Shown here in pieces: positions 33,413 through 41,820 of a stretch of DNA of 64,000 nt; position 1 is the stretch's first letter, and every line of letters starts with the position of its first letter. Made by a program: the position numbers and the translations under genes. The DNA comes from JAFGVL01 sp963663245. GTDB lineage: Bacteria > Bacteroidota > Bacteroidia > Bacteroidales > Paludibacteraceae. The notes below the pieces were generated by a model that did not search any database, was not told the DNA's origin, and saw only the letters and a list, made by a program, of their open reading frames with translations. Where the stretch lies: the NCBI GenBank assembly GCA_963663245.1, contig OY760143.1, positions 1,612,001 to 1,676,000 on the forward strand, given 5' to 3'.

Positions 33413-34708
33413 TTATAATTGAACTTTCCCGAACAAATCAAAATAGTCAGAACCTGTGATGAGTACGGTATAAATTTGCCCTTGATCTAACTTAATATCG
33501 TCTTTCTCAATTAAGACTTCTGGGTCTACTTCAGGAGAGTCAAACTCAGTTCTTCCTACAAAAAAGTCATCCTCTTCTCGGTCAATAATAACGTCTAGCT
33601 TACCTCCCACCTTCTGTGCTGCAATTTCTGCTGATATGTCTTGCTGAATAGCCATTAATTCATCTAAACGTTGCTGTTTTAAATCAACAGGAATATCATC
33701 TTCATATTTCTCACTTGAGAAAGTACCCTCTTCATCAGAATAGGTAAAGGCTCCCATACGCTCAAACTTCGCTTCTTTCACAAAAAATTTAAGCTCCTCA
33801 AAGTCATTCTCTGTTTCTCCTGGATGACCAACCATTAATGTAGTGCGCAAATGGATCCCTGGCACTTCTTTTCGAATTGTTTTAATAAGCTCCTTCGTTT
33901 CAAGAGCAGTTGTATTACGACGCATTAAGTGTAACATATTATCGCTAATATGCTGTAAGGCAATATCTAAGTATTTACAAACATTATCATTATCTCTAAT
34001 TACTGGCAAAATATCATAGGGGAAATGTGCTGGATATGCATAATGAAGACGCAACCATTTTACACCTTCAATATCGGCTAATCGTTGCGTTAATTCTGCC
34101 AACTTAAGTTCTTTATATATATCTAAACCATAATACGACAGGTCTTGTGCTATCAACTGAAATTCCTTCACACCTTCTGATACTAGAATTCTAACTTCTT
34201 CTTCTATATCCTCCATTGGACGAGAAACATGCTTTCCTGTTATAATTGGGATAGCACAATATGAGCAAGTACGATTACAACCTTCAGATATTTTTATATA
34301 GGCGTAATGCTTTGGTGTTGTAAGCGTGCGTTCTAAACGAATGTCTTGTTGATATGATTTACCTAAATCGCTTATCAAAGTTTTAAAGTCAAATTTTCCG
34401 TAGAATTTATCCACCTCAGGAATCTCCACGCGCAATTCATCTAGATACCTTTCTGACAAGCATCCCATTACGAATAACTTCGAGAGCTTCTTTTTCTTTT
34501 TTAAGGCAACAAAGTCTAGAATCATATTAATAGACTCCTCTTTTGCATCTCCTATAAAACCACAAGTATTTATAATTACAATATCTCCTTTTGGTTTTTC
34601 CGGATCATGTTCTACTTGATAGCCATTAGCTTCTAATTGACGTATTATTTGTTCTGAATCAACTAGATTCTTTGAGCAACCTAAGGTTATTAAATCAACT
34701 TTATTCAT
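33413..34708 (-). CDS. rimO: Ribosomal protein S12 methylthiotransferase
   Basis: This radical SAM enzyme adds a methylthio group to an aspartate of ribosomal protein S12. The 431-residue protein has the N-terminal methylthiotransferase domain with its three cluster cysteines (LGCSKNLVDSE, NTCGFIGDAKEESIN, VMGCLSERY), the radical SAM motif CNRTCSYCAIP (Cx3Cx2C), and a C-terminal TRAM domain. SKNLVDSE separates RimO from MiaB, whose N-terminus differs. It is read after the ftsY terminator and before the HU pair. Confidence 0.96.
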   Translation of the reverse strand: MNKVDLITLGCSKNLVDSEQIIRQLEANGYQVEHDPEKPKGDIVIINTCGFIGDAKEESINMILDFVALKKKKKLSKLFVMGCLSERYLDELRVEIPEVDKFYGKFDFKTLISDLGKSYQQDIRLERTLTTPKHYAYIKISEGCNRTCSYCAIPIITGKHVSRPMEDIEEEVRILVSEGVKEFQLIAQDLSYYGLDIYKELKLAELTQRLADIEGVKWLRLHYAYPAHFPYDILPVIRDNDNVCKYLDIALQHISDNMLHLMRRNTTALETKELIKTIRKEVPGIHLRTTLMVGHPGETENDFEELKFFVKEAKFERMGAFTYSDEEGTFSSEKYEDDIPVDLKQQRLDELMAIQQDISAEIAAQKVGGKLDVIIDREEDDFFVGRTEFDSPEVDPEVLIEKDDIKLDQGQIYTVLITGSDYFDLFGKVQL

Positions 34709-34720
34709 AAATTATTGTAT

Positions 34721-34756
34721 AAAAAAACGCAAAGAATTATAGAGACTTTGCGTTTT
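34721..34756 (-). terminator. ftsY terminator
   Basis: On the minus strand AAAACGCAAAG/CTTTGCGTTTT forms an 11-bp stem with a loop of about 11 nt and is followed by a run of seven T. It lies about 20 bp past the ftsY stop and before rimO. Confidence 0.85.
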
Positions 34757-34776
34757 ACTGTATTTTCACATATTGT

Positions 34777-35736
34777 TTATTCTCCAAAAAGGCTATCGAC
34801 AAAATCTTTCTTATTAAAGACATGTAAATCATCAATACCCTCTCCAATACCAATATAACGAACTGGTATTTTAAACTGATCTGATATTCCTATTACTACT
34901 CCACCTTTTGCCGTTCCATCTAACTTAGTAATAGCTAAAGATTTAACCTCTGTAGCAATCGTAAACTGCTTAGCCTGTTCAAAAGCATTTTGTCCTGTAG
35001 AACCATCTAATACTAACATTACATCATGAGGAGCATCAGGGATTACCTTTTGCATTACATTTTTAATCTTAGTAAGTTCATTCATCAAGTTTATCTTATT
35101 GTGTAAACGACCTGCCGTGTCAATAATTACAACATCAGCATTATCATTCTTTGCTGCTGACAGCGTATCAAATGCTACAGAAGCAGGATCTGATCCCATT
35201 TGTTGCTTTATCACAGTTACCCCTACTCGTTCACCCCATATAACTAATTGCTCAACTGCTGCTGCTCTAAAAGTATCGGCTGCACCTAGGTAAACTTTTT
35301 TACCTGCTTGAGTAAATTTATGTGCCAATTTACCAATAGTAGTTGTTTTTCCAACTCCATTAACACCAACTACCATAATTACATACGGCTTTGCTGTTTG
35401 TGGAATATCAAAATCTTCTCCATCAACAGTATTATTCTCTTCTAGCAAGTTAGCAATTTCATCTTTAAGGAGTGTATTAAGCTCTTCAGCTCCAACATAT
35501 TTATCCTTTGATACACGTTTTTCAATACGCTCAATAATCTTTAGAGTTGTTTCAACACCAACGTCAGATGTAATTAAAACCTCTTCTAAATCATCTAGAA
35601 CCTCAGCATCAACTTTAGATTTTCCCGCTACAACACGTGTTAACTTGGAAAAAACACTTGCTTTTGTTTTCTCTAAGCCTTGATCTAGGCTTTCCTTTTT
35701 ATTCTTATCCTTATTTAAAAAACTGAAAATTCCCAT
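34777..35736 (-). CDS. ftsY: Signal recognition particle receptor FtsY
   Basis: FtsY is the membrane-associated GTPase that docks signal recognition particles carrying nascent membrane proteins. The protein starts MGIFSFLNKDKNK at 35736; an in-frame upstream start at 35775 would add an unlikely cysteine- and aromatic-rich extension. The 319 residues include the helical N domain and the G domain with GVNGVGKTTTIGKLAH (G1), DTFRAAAVEQL, DTAGRLHN and TKLDGTAKGG. It lacks the long acidic A domain of E. coli. It follows the ribosomal protein operon after a terminator. Confidence 0.95.
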   Translation of the reverse strand: MGIFSFLNKDKNKKESLDQGLEKTKASVFSKLTRVVAGKSKVDAEVLDDLEEVLITSDVGVETTLKIIERIEKRVSKDKYVGAEELNTLLKDEIANLLEENNTVDGEDFDIPQTAKPYVIMVVGVNGVGKTTTIGKLAHKFTQAGKKVYLGAADTFRAAAVEQLVIWGERVGVTVIKQQMGSDPASVAFDTLSAAKNDNADVVIIDTAGRLHNKINLMNELTKIKNVMQKVIPDAPHDVMLVLDGSTGQNAFEQAKQFTIATEVKSLAITKLDGTAKGGVVIGISDQFKIPVRYIGIGEGIDDLHVFNKKDFVDSLFGE

Positions 35737-35785
35737 ACTTACTGTTTTACGATTGCAAAAGTAATAAAAAATCAAGTAGTTATAT

Positions 35786-35823
35786 AAAAAAACTTCCTCT
35801 CATTACTAGAATAAGAGGAAGTT
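35786..35823 (-). terminator. Terminator of the rpmB-rpmG-DUF4295 operon
   Basis: The arms AACTTCCTCT/AGAGGAAGTT form a perfect 10-bp stem with a 13-nt loop. On the minus strand it is followed by a T-rich tract. It lies about 25 bp past the DUF4295 stop. Confidence 0.8.
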
Positions 35824-35845
35824 CTTTTAAATTGTATATATAATC

Positions 35846-35998
35846 CTATTTTGCGAAAAACTCTTTTACTTTTTCGTTAGGGACCATTTCTTCTTGAAAA
35901 ACATATGCGCCAGATTTAGGTGATTTCACCATTTTAATAACCTTCGCATAAGAACGACCTTCTCCTTTTTGTAGAGATGCTACTGCTTTCTTTGCCAT
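35846..35998 (-). CDS. DUF4295 family small basic protein
   Basis: This is a 50-residue basic protein (starts MAKKAVASLQKGEGRSYAKV, ends VKEFFAK). It is short and easily missed, yet its frame is intact and it begins 9 bp after the rpmG stop. I recall DUF4295 as a family restricted to Bacteroidota and constantly placed after rpmB-rpmG, so a ribosome-associated role is likely; recent ribosome structures could contain it. Lys- and Arg-rich patches suit RNA binding. It is the last gene of this operon, followed by a terminator. Confidence 0.85.
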   Translation of the reverse strand: MAKKAVASLQKGEGRSYAKVIKMVKSPKSGAYVFQEEMVPNEKVKEFFAK

Positions 35999-36007
35999 AT
36001 CTTATTA

Positions 36008-36196
36008 TTATTTAATTTCTTTATGAACTGTTACTTTACGTAATATAGAGTTATACTTCTTTAACTCTAATCTATCCGTAGTATTCTTACGGTTCTTCAT
36101 AGTAATATAACGAGATGTTCCTGGCATACCACTTTCTTTATGCTCTGTACACTCTAAAATTACTTGAACTCTACTACCTTTACTTTTCTTTGCCAT
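36008..36196 (-). CDS. rpmG: Ribosomal protein L33
   Basis: This is the 62-residue large-subunit protein L33. It starts MAKKSKGSRVQVILECTEH and has the typical RYITMKNRKNTTDRLELKKYN core. Only one cysteine (Cys16) lies in the N-terminal part where zinc-binding forms carry a CxxC pair, so this looks like the zinc-free (C-minus) type. It lies 17 bp after rpmB and 9 bp before the DUF4295 gene, within one operon. Confidence 0.95.
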   Translation of the reverse strand: MAKKSKGSRVQVILECTEHKESGMPGTSRYITMKNRKNTTDRLELKKYNSILRKVTVHKEIK

Positions 36197-36213
36197 TATA
36201 TTTTTCTCCTATT

Positions 36214-36453
36214 TTATACAGTTAGATGACCTTGTGATGCTGCCTTTTTAAGTGCTGCATTTAAACCAAGCTTATTGATAGTACGTAAACCCGAAGCCGA
36301 TACTCTTAAGGTAACCCATATATCTTGTTCTACCCAATAGAATTTCTTCTTAAATAAGTTTACATCGAACGTTCTTTTAGTTCTACGCTTTGAGTGAGAA
36401 ACATTGTTACCCACCATAGCTTTTTTACCGGTAATTTGACAAATTTTTGACAT
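36214..36453 (-). CDS. rpmB: Ribosomal protein L28
   Basis: This is the 79-residue large-subunit protein L28, first gene of a small operon. It begins MSKICQITGKKAMVGNNVSHSKRRTKRTFDVNL, the standard family opening, and ends with LRTINKLGLNAALKKAASQGHLTV. The promoter upstream is the best-formed of the window (TTTG-N19-TATCTTTG), as expected for a ribosomal gene. The leader is about 50 nt and could carry regulatory structure, though none is obvious. Confidence 0.96.
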   Translation of the reverse strand: MSKICQITGKKAMVGNNVSHSKRRTKRTFDVNLFKKKFYWVEQDIWVTLRVSASGLRTINKLGLNAALKKAASQGHLTV

Positions 36454-36510
36454 CTCTATATATCTTTAAAAAATTCTTCTTTTAATAGTTATTTCGTGAA
36501 AAACAGAGCG

Positions 36511-36541
36511 CAAAGATAAGCCCTTTTTTTTATTCATCAAA
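36511..36541 (-). promoter_or_regulatory. Promoter of the rpmB operon
   Basis: On the minus strand TTTG (36541-36538), 19 nt, then TATCTTTG (36518-36511) is a full match to the Bacteroidota consensus, about 58 bp upstream of the rpmB ATG. Confidence 0.7.
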
Positions 36542-36569
36542 TATTTTCGGAAAAGATTTTACAAAAACT

Positions 36570-37814
36570 TTATTCTCCTAATATTTCTTTAATCATCGCA
36601 AAGGCAGACAAGGTTGCCATTGTTATATTTCTTTCACGAAAAGTACTGAAATTATAGACTCTACTAATTAACTTTTCATGTGTACAAACACATATCCAAA
36701 CTGTACCAACAGGCTTTTCTTCTGTCCCTCCATCTGGCCCTGCAATTCCCGATGTAGAAACAGCAACATCGGCATTAAACCTACTTAATACCCCCTTTGC
36801 CATTTGCTCCACAACAGACTGGCTAACAGCACCATGTTTGACTAAAGAATCATTTGAAACGCCTAACAAATTTTCCTTTATTTCATTACTATACGCTACA
36901 ACTGATCCTTTAAAATAAGATGAACTTCCAGGGATTGAAGTTATTAAATGTGCTATATTTCCACCAGTACAACTTTCAGCTGTTGCTAATTGCAGTTTGT
37001 TTTTCTTCAATATTCTTGCTATTACTTCTTCTAAAGAAATATCCTCATTGGCCATAATACCATCACCAATAATTGTATGCAATTTTTCGATCTCTATATC
37101 AATAAGCCGTTCAAGTTCATCCTTATTTGACATATTTCCGGTTAATCTTAAGCGAACTAAACCTGGAGAAGGCAGATATGCCAACTTAATTGAGTCTGGC
37201 AAATTATTCTCAAAATCGGTCAGTTTTATAGCTAAAGCTGACTCTGCATCTCCATGCACTACAACTGTTTTATGCAATAACGATGGCGTATCAAACTTAG
37301 CTTTAAAACGCGGGAGAATTTCATTTGACATAACCCACTTCATTTCTGATGGCACTCCTGGCATTGATACTACTACCTTATCATTAACATCAAACCAAGT
37401 GATTGGTGCTGTGCCAGCTCCATTTTGAATAATCGTTGCTGATTTTGGAACTTCTGCTTGCGTATAGGTTAATTTATTCAACACTCGTTTTCTGTGAGAG
37501 AAACGTTTGTGAATATTATCAAGAACATCTTGATTAAAAACTAAATCTGTTTTAAAATATTTACAAAGTGTAAATTTAGTAATATCATCTTTTGTTGGGC
37601 CTAAACCTCCTGTTAGTAAAACAACATCAACCCTTTCCAATGCTTTATCAAGAGCTTCAATAATATGTTCAGCACTATCAGATATAGAAGTGATTTGCTC
37701 TACACTAAAACCCTCTTTAACAAGTTCAGCAGCCATCCAAGCAGAGTTTGTATCTACAATCTGACCAATAAGGATTTCATCCCCTATAGTTATTATTTCA
37801 ACCTTATTTGCCAT
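36570..37814 (-). CDS. cinA: CinA-type nicotinamide mononucleotide deamidase
   Basis: This 414-residue protein has the two-domain CinA form. The N-terminal MoaB/MogA-like (COG1058) domain holds IGDEILIGQIVDTNSAWMA and LTGGLGPTKDDIT. The C-terminal PncC domain holds AESCTGGNIAHLITSIPGSSSYFKGSVVAYSNE and STSGIAGPDGGTEEKPVGTVW. The PncC domain deamidates nicotinamide mononucleotide in NAD recycling; the N-terminal domain hydrolyses ADP-ribose or related nucleotides in some members. Competence is not implied. It follows the M48 protease gene by 3 bp, so the two share a transcript. Confidence 0.93.
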   Translation of the reverse strand: MANKVEIITIGDEILIGQIVDTNSAWMAAELVKEGFSVEQITSISDSAEHIIEALDKALERVDVVLLTGGLGPTKDDITKFTLCKYFKTDLVFNQDVLDNIHKRFSHRKRVLNKLTYTQAEVPKSATIIQNGAGTAPITWFDVNDKVVVSMPGVPSEMKWVMSNEILPRFKAKFDTPSLLHKTVVVHGDAESALAIKLTDFENNLPDSIKLAYLPSPGLVRLRLTGNMSNKDELERLIDIEIEKLHTIIGDGIMANEDISLEEVIARILKKNKLQLATAESCTGGNIAHLITSIPGSSSYFKGSVVAYSNEIKENLLGVSNDSLVKHGAVSQSVVEQMAKGVLSRFNADVAVSTSGIAGPDGGTEEKPVGTVWICVCTHEKLISRVYNFSTFRERNITMATLSAFAMIKEILGE

Positions 37815-37817
37815 TTA

Positions 37818-39053
37818 TTATCCAATCTTATTAATTGCCTCCATTCGTTGCAGCAATGTAGGGTGCGAATGATAAAAGAATACATAAGCAGGATGTGGTT
37901 GTAAATTACTTAACGATTTAACGTTAAGTTTTTTCAATCCTTCTACCAAGTGCCCTCCTAAACCAAATTCAGCAGCATAAGCATCAGCTTGATATTCATT
38001 TCTACGGGATACAATATGTGCTAATAAGCTCAAAACAACTGATACTGGAGTATACAATATTCCAAATGCTAATATATTAATATGAAAATTAGCCTTTTCA
38101 ATTCCAAAGGCTTGAGCCAAAGCATCATTATTTAAAAAATAGCCTAAGATGTATAACATTACTAATGAACTTAATAGTGAAATTCCTAAAGCAAGTAAAG
38201 TATGTTTTTTCTTAGAATGACCCACCTCATGGGCAAGAACAGCTACAATTTCTTGTGTACTTAAATCATTAATTAATGTGTCAAACAATACAATTCTCTT
38301 CTTAGCTCCCAAGCCACTAAAATATGCATTCGCTTTGGTGGAACGTTTTGATCCATCCATAACAAATATATTGTTCAATTTAAATCCTGCTTTTTCTGAG
38401 AATTTTTCAATTTCAACACGCAATTCTCCATCTTCTAAAGGTGTTTGTTTATTAAATAGTGGGACTATTAATTGAGAATAAAACATCATTAAAAAGATAC
38501 TGAGAATAGACATTACAACCCAAGCCAAAATCCAAAAATAATCAGCAGTAAGATCATATATTTTACTAATCAGAGCTATTAAGCCTCCTCCAATAAGTGC
38601 TCCTAACAACCAACCCTTTAGCTTATCTCCTATAAATATCTTTGGTGTAGCTTTATTAAAGCCATATCGTTGCTCTATTACAAATTGATCATATATTTCG
38701 AAAGGAATTGTAAGTAAATCATTCGCAAAAAAGATAACTCCAAAAAAGATAATTGACACCAATATTTTCAACTCTGTTGCTTGCTGTGCAAGTCCATCTA
38801 TTAATGCAAAACCACCAACTAAAAACATCATTAAAATAAGTATTAAACTAAAGCTGCTTGTTATTGCTCCGAAGCGTTGATTCTCTTTAAAATAAGCTTG
38901 TTGCTTAGCATATTTATCAGCATCGTACAATCCTTTGAGCTGTATAGGTAGTTCTGATTTAACATTGCGCGTGTTTAAGTAAGCTAAAACTCTCTCTATA
39001 AGATAATCTAAGACTAAAATTCCAATAATAATATAAGTGATAGTTGTAAACAT
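37818..39053 (-). CDS. M48 family membrane metalloprotease (Ste24-like)
   Basis: This 411-residue integral membrane protein belongs to the Ste24/CAAX protease 1 group. It has several membrane helices in the N-terminal half and the zinc motif VLAHEVGHSKKKH (HExxH), with the third ligand Glu in RRNEYQADAYAAEFG. The length and the N-terminal helix set match Ste24 rather than the shorter HtpX. In bacteria no prenylated substrate is known, so a role in membrane protein quality control is likely. It is first in an operon with cinA and has a TACTTTTG -7 box about 28 bp upstream. Confidence 0.9.
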   Translation of the reverse strand: MFTTITYIIIGILVLDYLIERVLAYLNTRNVKSELPIQLKGLYDADKYAKQQAYFKENQRFGAITSSFSLILILMMFLVGGFALIDGLAQQATELKILVSIIFFGVIFFANDLLTIPFEIYDQFVIEQRYGFNKATPKIFIGDKLKGWLLGALIGGGLIALISKIYDLTADYFWILAWVVMSILSIFLMMFYSQLIVPLFNKQTPLEDGELRVEIEKFSEKAGFKLNNIFVMDGSKRSTKANAYFSGLGAKKRIVLFDTLINDLSTQEIVAVLAHEVGHSKKKHTLLALGISLLSSLVMLYILGYFLNNDALAQAFGIEKANFHINILAFGILYTPVSVVLSLLAHIVSRRNEYQADAYAAEFGLGGHLVEGLKKLNVKSLSNLQPHPAYVFFYHSHPTLLQRMEAINKIG

Positions 39054-39080
39054 AATTGTAGTTTTTTTTATTTATACGTA

Positions 39081-39088
39081 CAAAAGTA
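39081..39088 (-). promoter_or_regulatory. Putative -7 promoter element for the M48 protease-cinA operon
   Basis: TACTTTTG on the minus strand matches TAnnTTTG and lies about 28 bp upstream of the ATG. It sits within the 12-bp palindrome GTACAAAAGTAC-like stretch; no matching -33 box is seen. Confidence 0.45.
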
Positions 39089-39217
39089 CACAAAAGCTTT
39101 ATTGAATCTATAATTTCAACGATAAGAATATTTAAAAAATTGGGTTTATAATTGATTATTGACTTTCACCTAGAATCCGTATTCCAATTATCTATGACAA
39201 GAGAACTAATTAAATTA

Positions 39218-39248
39218 AAAGCCCTCACATATTTAATGTGAGGGCTTT
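39218..39248 (-). terminator. ilvC terminator
   Basis: There is a perfect 13-bp stem AAAGCCCTCACAT/ATGTGAGGGCTTT with an ATTTA loop, followed on the minus strand by T-rich sequence. It lies about 20 bp past the ilvC stop. Confidence 0.85.
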
Positions 39249-39268
39249 CTTTATCCTATTGTTGAATA

Positions 39269-40747
39269 TTACTCTACAATCTTTTTCATAGCTGTCATTG
39301 CCTCACGTAATTCCTCACCACAAATCTCCACCTCGTGATAACGAATAGCTTCGTTAATTTCAACTAATTCCATGTTATCTACATGGTTATCTTTTCCTGC
39401 ATTGAATTCTTCACCGATAACATCTAAACTGATTTTACTCATAAAGTCAGCTAATAAAGGTTTACAGGCATGATCAAATAAGTAACAACCATATTCAGCT
39501 GTATCAGAAATTACGCGGTTCATTTCGAATAATTTCTTACGGGCGATAGTGTTAGCAATAAGTGGAGTCTCGTGTAATGACTCATAGTATGCAGATTCTG
39601 GTTTCATTCCAGCTTCTGTCATTAATTCAAATGCTAATTCAACACCTGATTTAACGAAAGCAACCATCAAAACACCTTTATCAAAATATTCTTGCTCATT
39701 AATTTTTACATCTCCAGCTGGAGTTTTCTCAAAATCAGTTTCACCTGTTGCAGCTCTCCAAGTCAATAAATTTTTATCGTTCTCGGCCCAATCTGCCATC
39801 ATAGTAGATGAAAAATAACCTGAAAGGATATCATCTTGGTGCTTTTCAAATAATGGACGCATAATTGTTTTCAATTCCTCAGAAAGTTGGTATGCTTTTA
39901 CTTTAGCTGGATTTGAAAGACGGTCCATCATGTGCGTAATACCACCAATTTTTAATGCTTCAGTGATAACTTCCCATCCGTATTGAACGAATTTTGAAGC
40001 CCACCCTTTGTCAATTCCTTTTTCTACCATTTTATTAAATGAAAGAATAGAACCTGTTTGTAATAAACCACAAAGAATAGTTTGCTCACCCATTAAATCT
40101 GATTTTACTTCAGCAACAAATGATGAATGTAACACACCAGCCTTATGACCACCAGTACCTACACAGTATGCTTTAGCAATATCTAAACCATCACCATTAG
40201 GATCATTCTCACGGTGAACAGCGATTAATGTTGGAACACCAAATCCACGTAAGAACTCAGCACGTACTTCTGATGCTGGAGACTTCGGAGCTACCATAAT
40301 TACAGTAATATCTTTACGAATTTCCATTCCCTCTTCTACGATATTGAAACCGTGAGAGTAAGAAAGACAAGCACCTTTTTTCATTAAAGGCATAATATGG
40401 TTAACTACTGGAGTGTGGTATTTATCTGGAGTTAAGTTTAAAACTAAATCCCCTTTAGGCACCATGTTCTCAATAGTATCTACATCAAATTTATTTTCGA
40501 TTGCATTTTGATAAGAAACTTGTTTCTCATCAATTTCTTCTTTACGTAATGCATAAGACACATCTAAACCGCTATCACGCATGTTTTGACCTTGTGCTAA
40601 TCCTTGAGCACCGCATCCTACAACTACAATCTTTTTACCTTTTATGTAATCTACTCCTTTATCAAACTCAGAGCTTTCCATAAAATCACATTTACCTAAC
40701 TCTTCTTTTTGAAGACGAAATGGTAATGAATTGAAATAATTTGCCAT
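39269..40747 (-). CDS. ilvC: Ketol-acid reductoisomerase, class II
   Basis: This enzyme makes the branched-chain amino acid precursors dihydroxyisovalerate and dihydroxymethylvalerate from acetohydroxy acids. At 492 residues it is the long class II form. The nucleotide loop GCGAQGLAQGQNMRDSGL, the PKSPASEVRAEF stretch and two KARI C-terminal knotted domains (DLMGEQTILCGLL and a second half after residue 355) are present. No other ilv or leu gene lies nearby, so it is away from the rest of the pathway. An AraC-type regulator lies upstream on the same strand, separated by about 110 bp, which may hold its promoter. Confidence 0.96.
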   Translation of the reverse strand: MANYFNSLPFRLQKEELGKCDFMESSEFDKGVDYIKGKKIVVVGCGAQGLAQGQNMRDSGLDVSYALRKEEIDEKQVSYQNAIENKFDVDTIENMVPKGDLVLNLTPDKYHTPVVNHIMPLMKKGACLSYSHGFNIVEEGMEIRKDITVIMVAPKSPASEVRAEFLRGFGVPTLIAVHRENDPNGDGLDIAKAYCVGTGGHKAGVLHSSFVAEVKSDLMGEQTILCGLLQTGSILSFNKMVEKGIDKGWASKFVQYGWEVITEALKIGGITHMMDRLSNPAKVKAYQLSEELKTIMRPLFEKHQDDILSGYFSSTMMADWAENDKNLLTWRAATGETDFEKTPAGDVKINEQEYFDKGVLMVAFVKSGVELAFELMTEAGMKPESAYYESLHETPLIANTIARKKLFEMNRVISDTAEYGCYLFDHACKPLLADFMSKISLDVIGEEFNAGKDNHVDNMELVEINEAIRYHEVEICGEELREAMTAMKKIVE

Positions 40748-40859
40748 TTTTTATAATTTTTAAATGAATGATTTCTAAATATTCTTAGGACACAAAACCT
40801 AATTGAGAATACAAAGGAAAGGAATAAATAGGAATAAAGAATGTAAAAACACACAAAAT

Positions 40860-41750
40860 TTAGGTACTTTTCATGGATTCACTTCTATAATGCAATGGAG
40901 TAAGACCTGTAATTCTTTTAAAAAACTTAGTAAAATAAGACTGATCAGAGAAGTTTAGATAATTAGCAATTTCCGAGACACCCATATTGGTATGAATCAA
41001 AAGTCTCTTTATTTCAATCACTTGCTTATCGGCAACAATCTCATTTGACGTTTTCCCTGTAAGCTGCTTTACAGTTTGTGTTAAGTGATTGGGTGTTATA
41101 GCTAACATAGAAGCATATTCATTCACTGAAATATTATTTTGGTAATTTTCTTCGACTAATTGAAAGAAACGTTTTACTAATAAATGCCCCTTTCCCCTTT
41201 CTAGCATTCCTTCTTCTACTTTATATAGAGAAGAAGCATATACTAAAGTGGTATCTAACAACGATCTAAGCAGCTCAATTGATGATTCTTCTTTAGATAC
41301 TTCTTGCACAGCCTTTACGAGTAAGTTCTCAATAAAGTTTTTATCTGTAGTACATGAAAGTAGTAATGGTGGATTATTCTGCTGAATAGTAAAGAAGAAT
41401 GGAAATTCTAATAATCGATTTTGATTGGATTGATTTATTAAATAGAAGTCTGCAGTAAATATATAGATATAACCCTCAATATCATTTGATAGCTCTAATT
41501 TATGAGCTTGCCCTGGCGACATAAAAAACACACATGGAGGCTTAATTTCATACTTATTATTATCAATCACATGAAAACCAGAGCCTTTATGCAGATATAA
41601 AACCTCAAAGAAATCATGTCTATGAGGATACGACACTGCAAAGTGACGGTTTGCATCAAAAGCCTCCACTTTAAATTGACCACTTATCGTATTAGGGTCG
41701 CTAAAGTTTTGAAGACTATAAATAGGTAAATGTTTACTTTCCTTTCTCAC
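40860..41750 (-). CDS. AraC family transcriptional regulator
   Basis: This is a 296-residue regulator. An N-terminal cupin-like ligand domain (SYPHRHDFFEVLYLHKGSGFHVIDNNKYEI, SPGQAHKLEL) is followed by a C-terminal AraC DNA-binding domain with two helix-turn-helix units (SVNEYASMLAITPNHLTQTVKQLTGK and GVSEIANYLNFSDQSYFTKFFKRITGLTPLHYR). The frame opens further upstream at a GTG inside a terminator hairpin, so I chose the GTG at 41750, just below a TATCTTCG -7 box, which may give a leaderless message. Control of ilvC downstream or of its own gene is possible; the inducer is unknown. Confidence 0.88.
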   Translation of the reverse strand: MRKESKHLPIYSLQNFSDPNTISGQFKVEAFDANRHFAVSYPHRHDFFEVLYLHKGSGFHVIDNNKYEIKPPCVFFMSPGQAHKLELSNDIEGYIYIFTADFYLINQSNQNRLLEFPFFFTIQQNNPPLLLSCTTDKNFIENLLVKAVQEVSKEESSIELLRSLLDTTLVYASSLYKVEEGMLERGKGHLLVKRFFQLVEENYQNNISVNEYASMLAITPNHLTQTVKQLTGKTSNEIVADKQVIEIKRLLIHTNMGVSEIANYLNFSDQSYFTKFFKRITGLTPLHYRSESMKST

Positions 41751-41754
41751 CCTG

Positions 41755-41762
41755 CGAAGATA
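41755..41762 (-). promoter_or_regulatory. Putative -7 element for the AraC-type gene
   Basis: TATCTTCG on the minus strand departs by one base from TAnnTTTG, a form I regard as common in this phylum. The chosen GTG start lies only 5 bp downstream, where transcription would begin. Confidence 0.45.
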
Positions 41763-41768
41763 AATAAA

Positions 41769-41798
41769 AAAACGGAGCACAAATCTGTGCTCCGTTTT
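41769..41798 (-). terminator. Terminator after the LRR protein gene
   Basis: There is a perfect 13-bp stem AAAACGGAGCACA/TGTGCTCCGTTTT with an AATC loop, with T-rich sequence following on the minus strand. It overlaps the extended 5' end of the AraC-type frame, which argues for that gene's shorter start. Confidence 0.85.
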
Positions 41799-41820
41799 AA
41801 ATTATAATAAGAATAGTCTA

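Noticed and set aside
41751..41780. Upstream GTG start of the AraC-type gene
   Set aside because: It lies in a perfect terminator hairpin and upstream of the probable transcription start.
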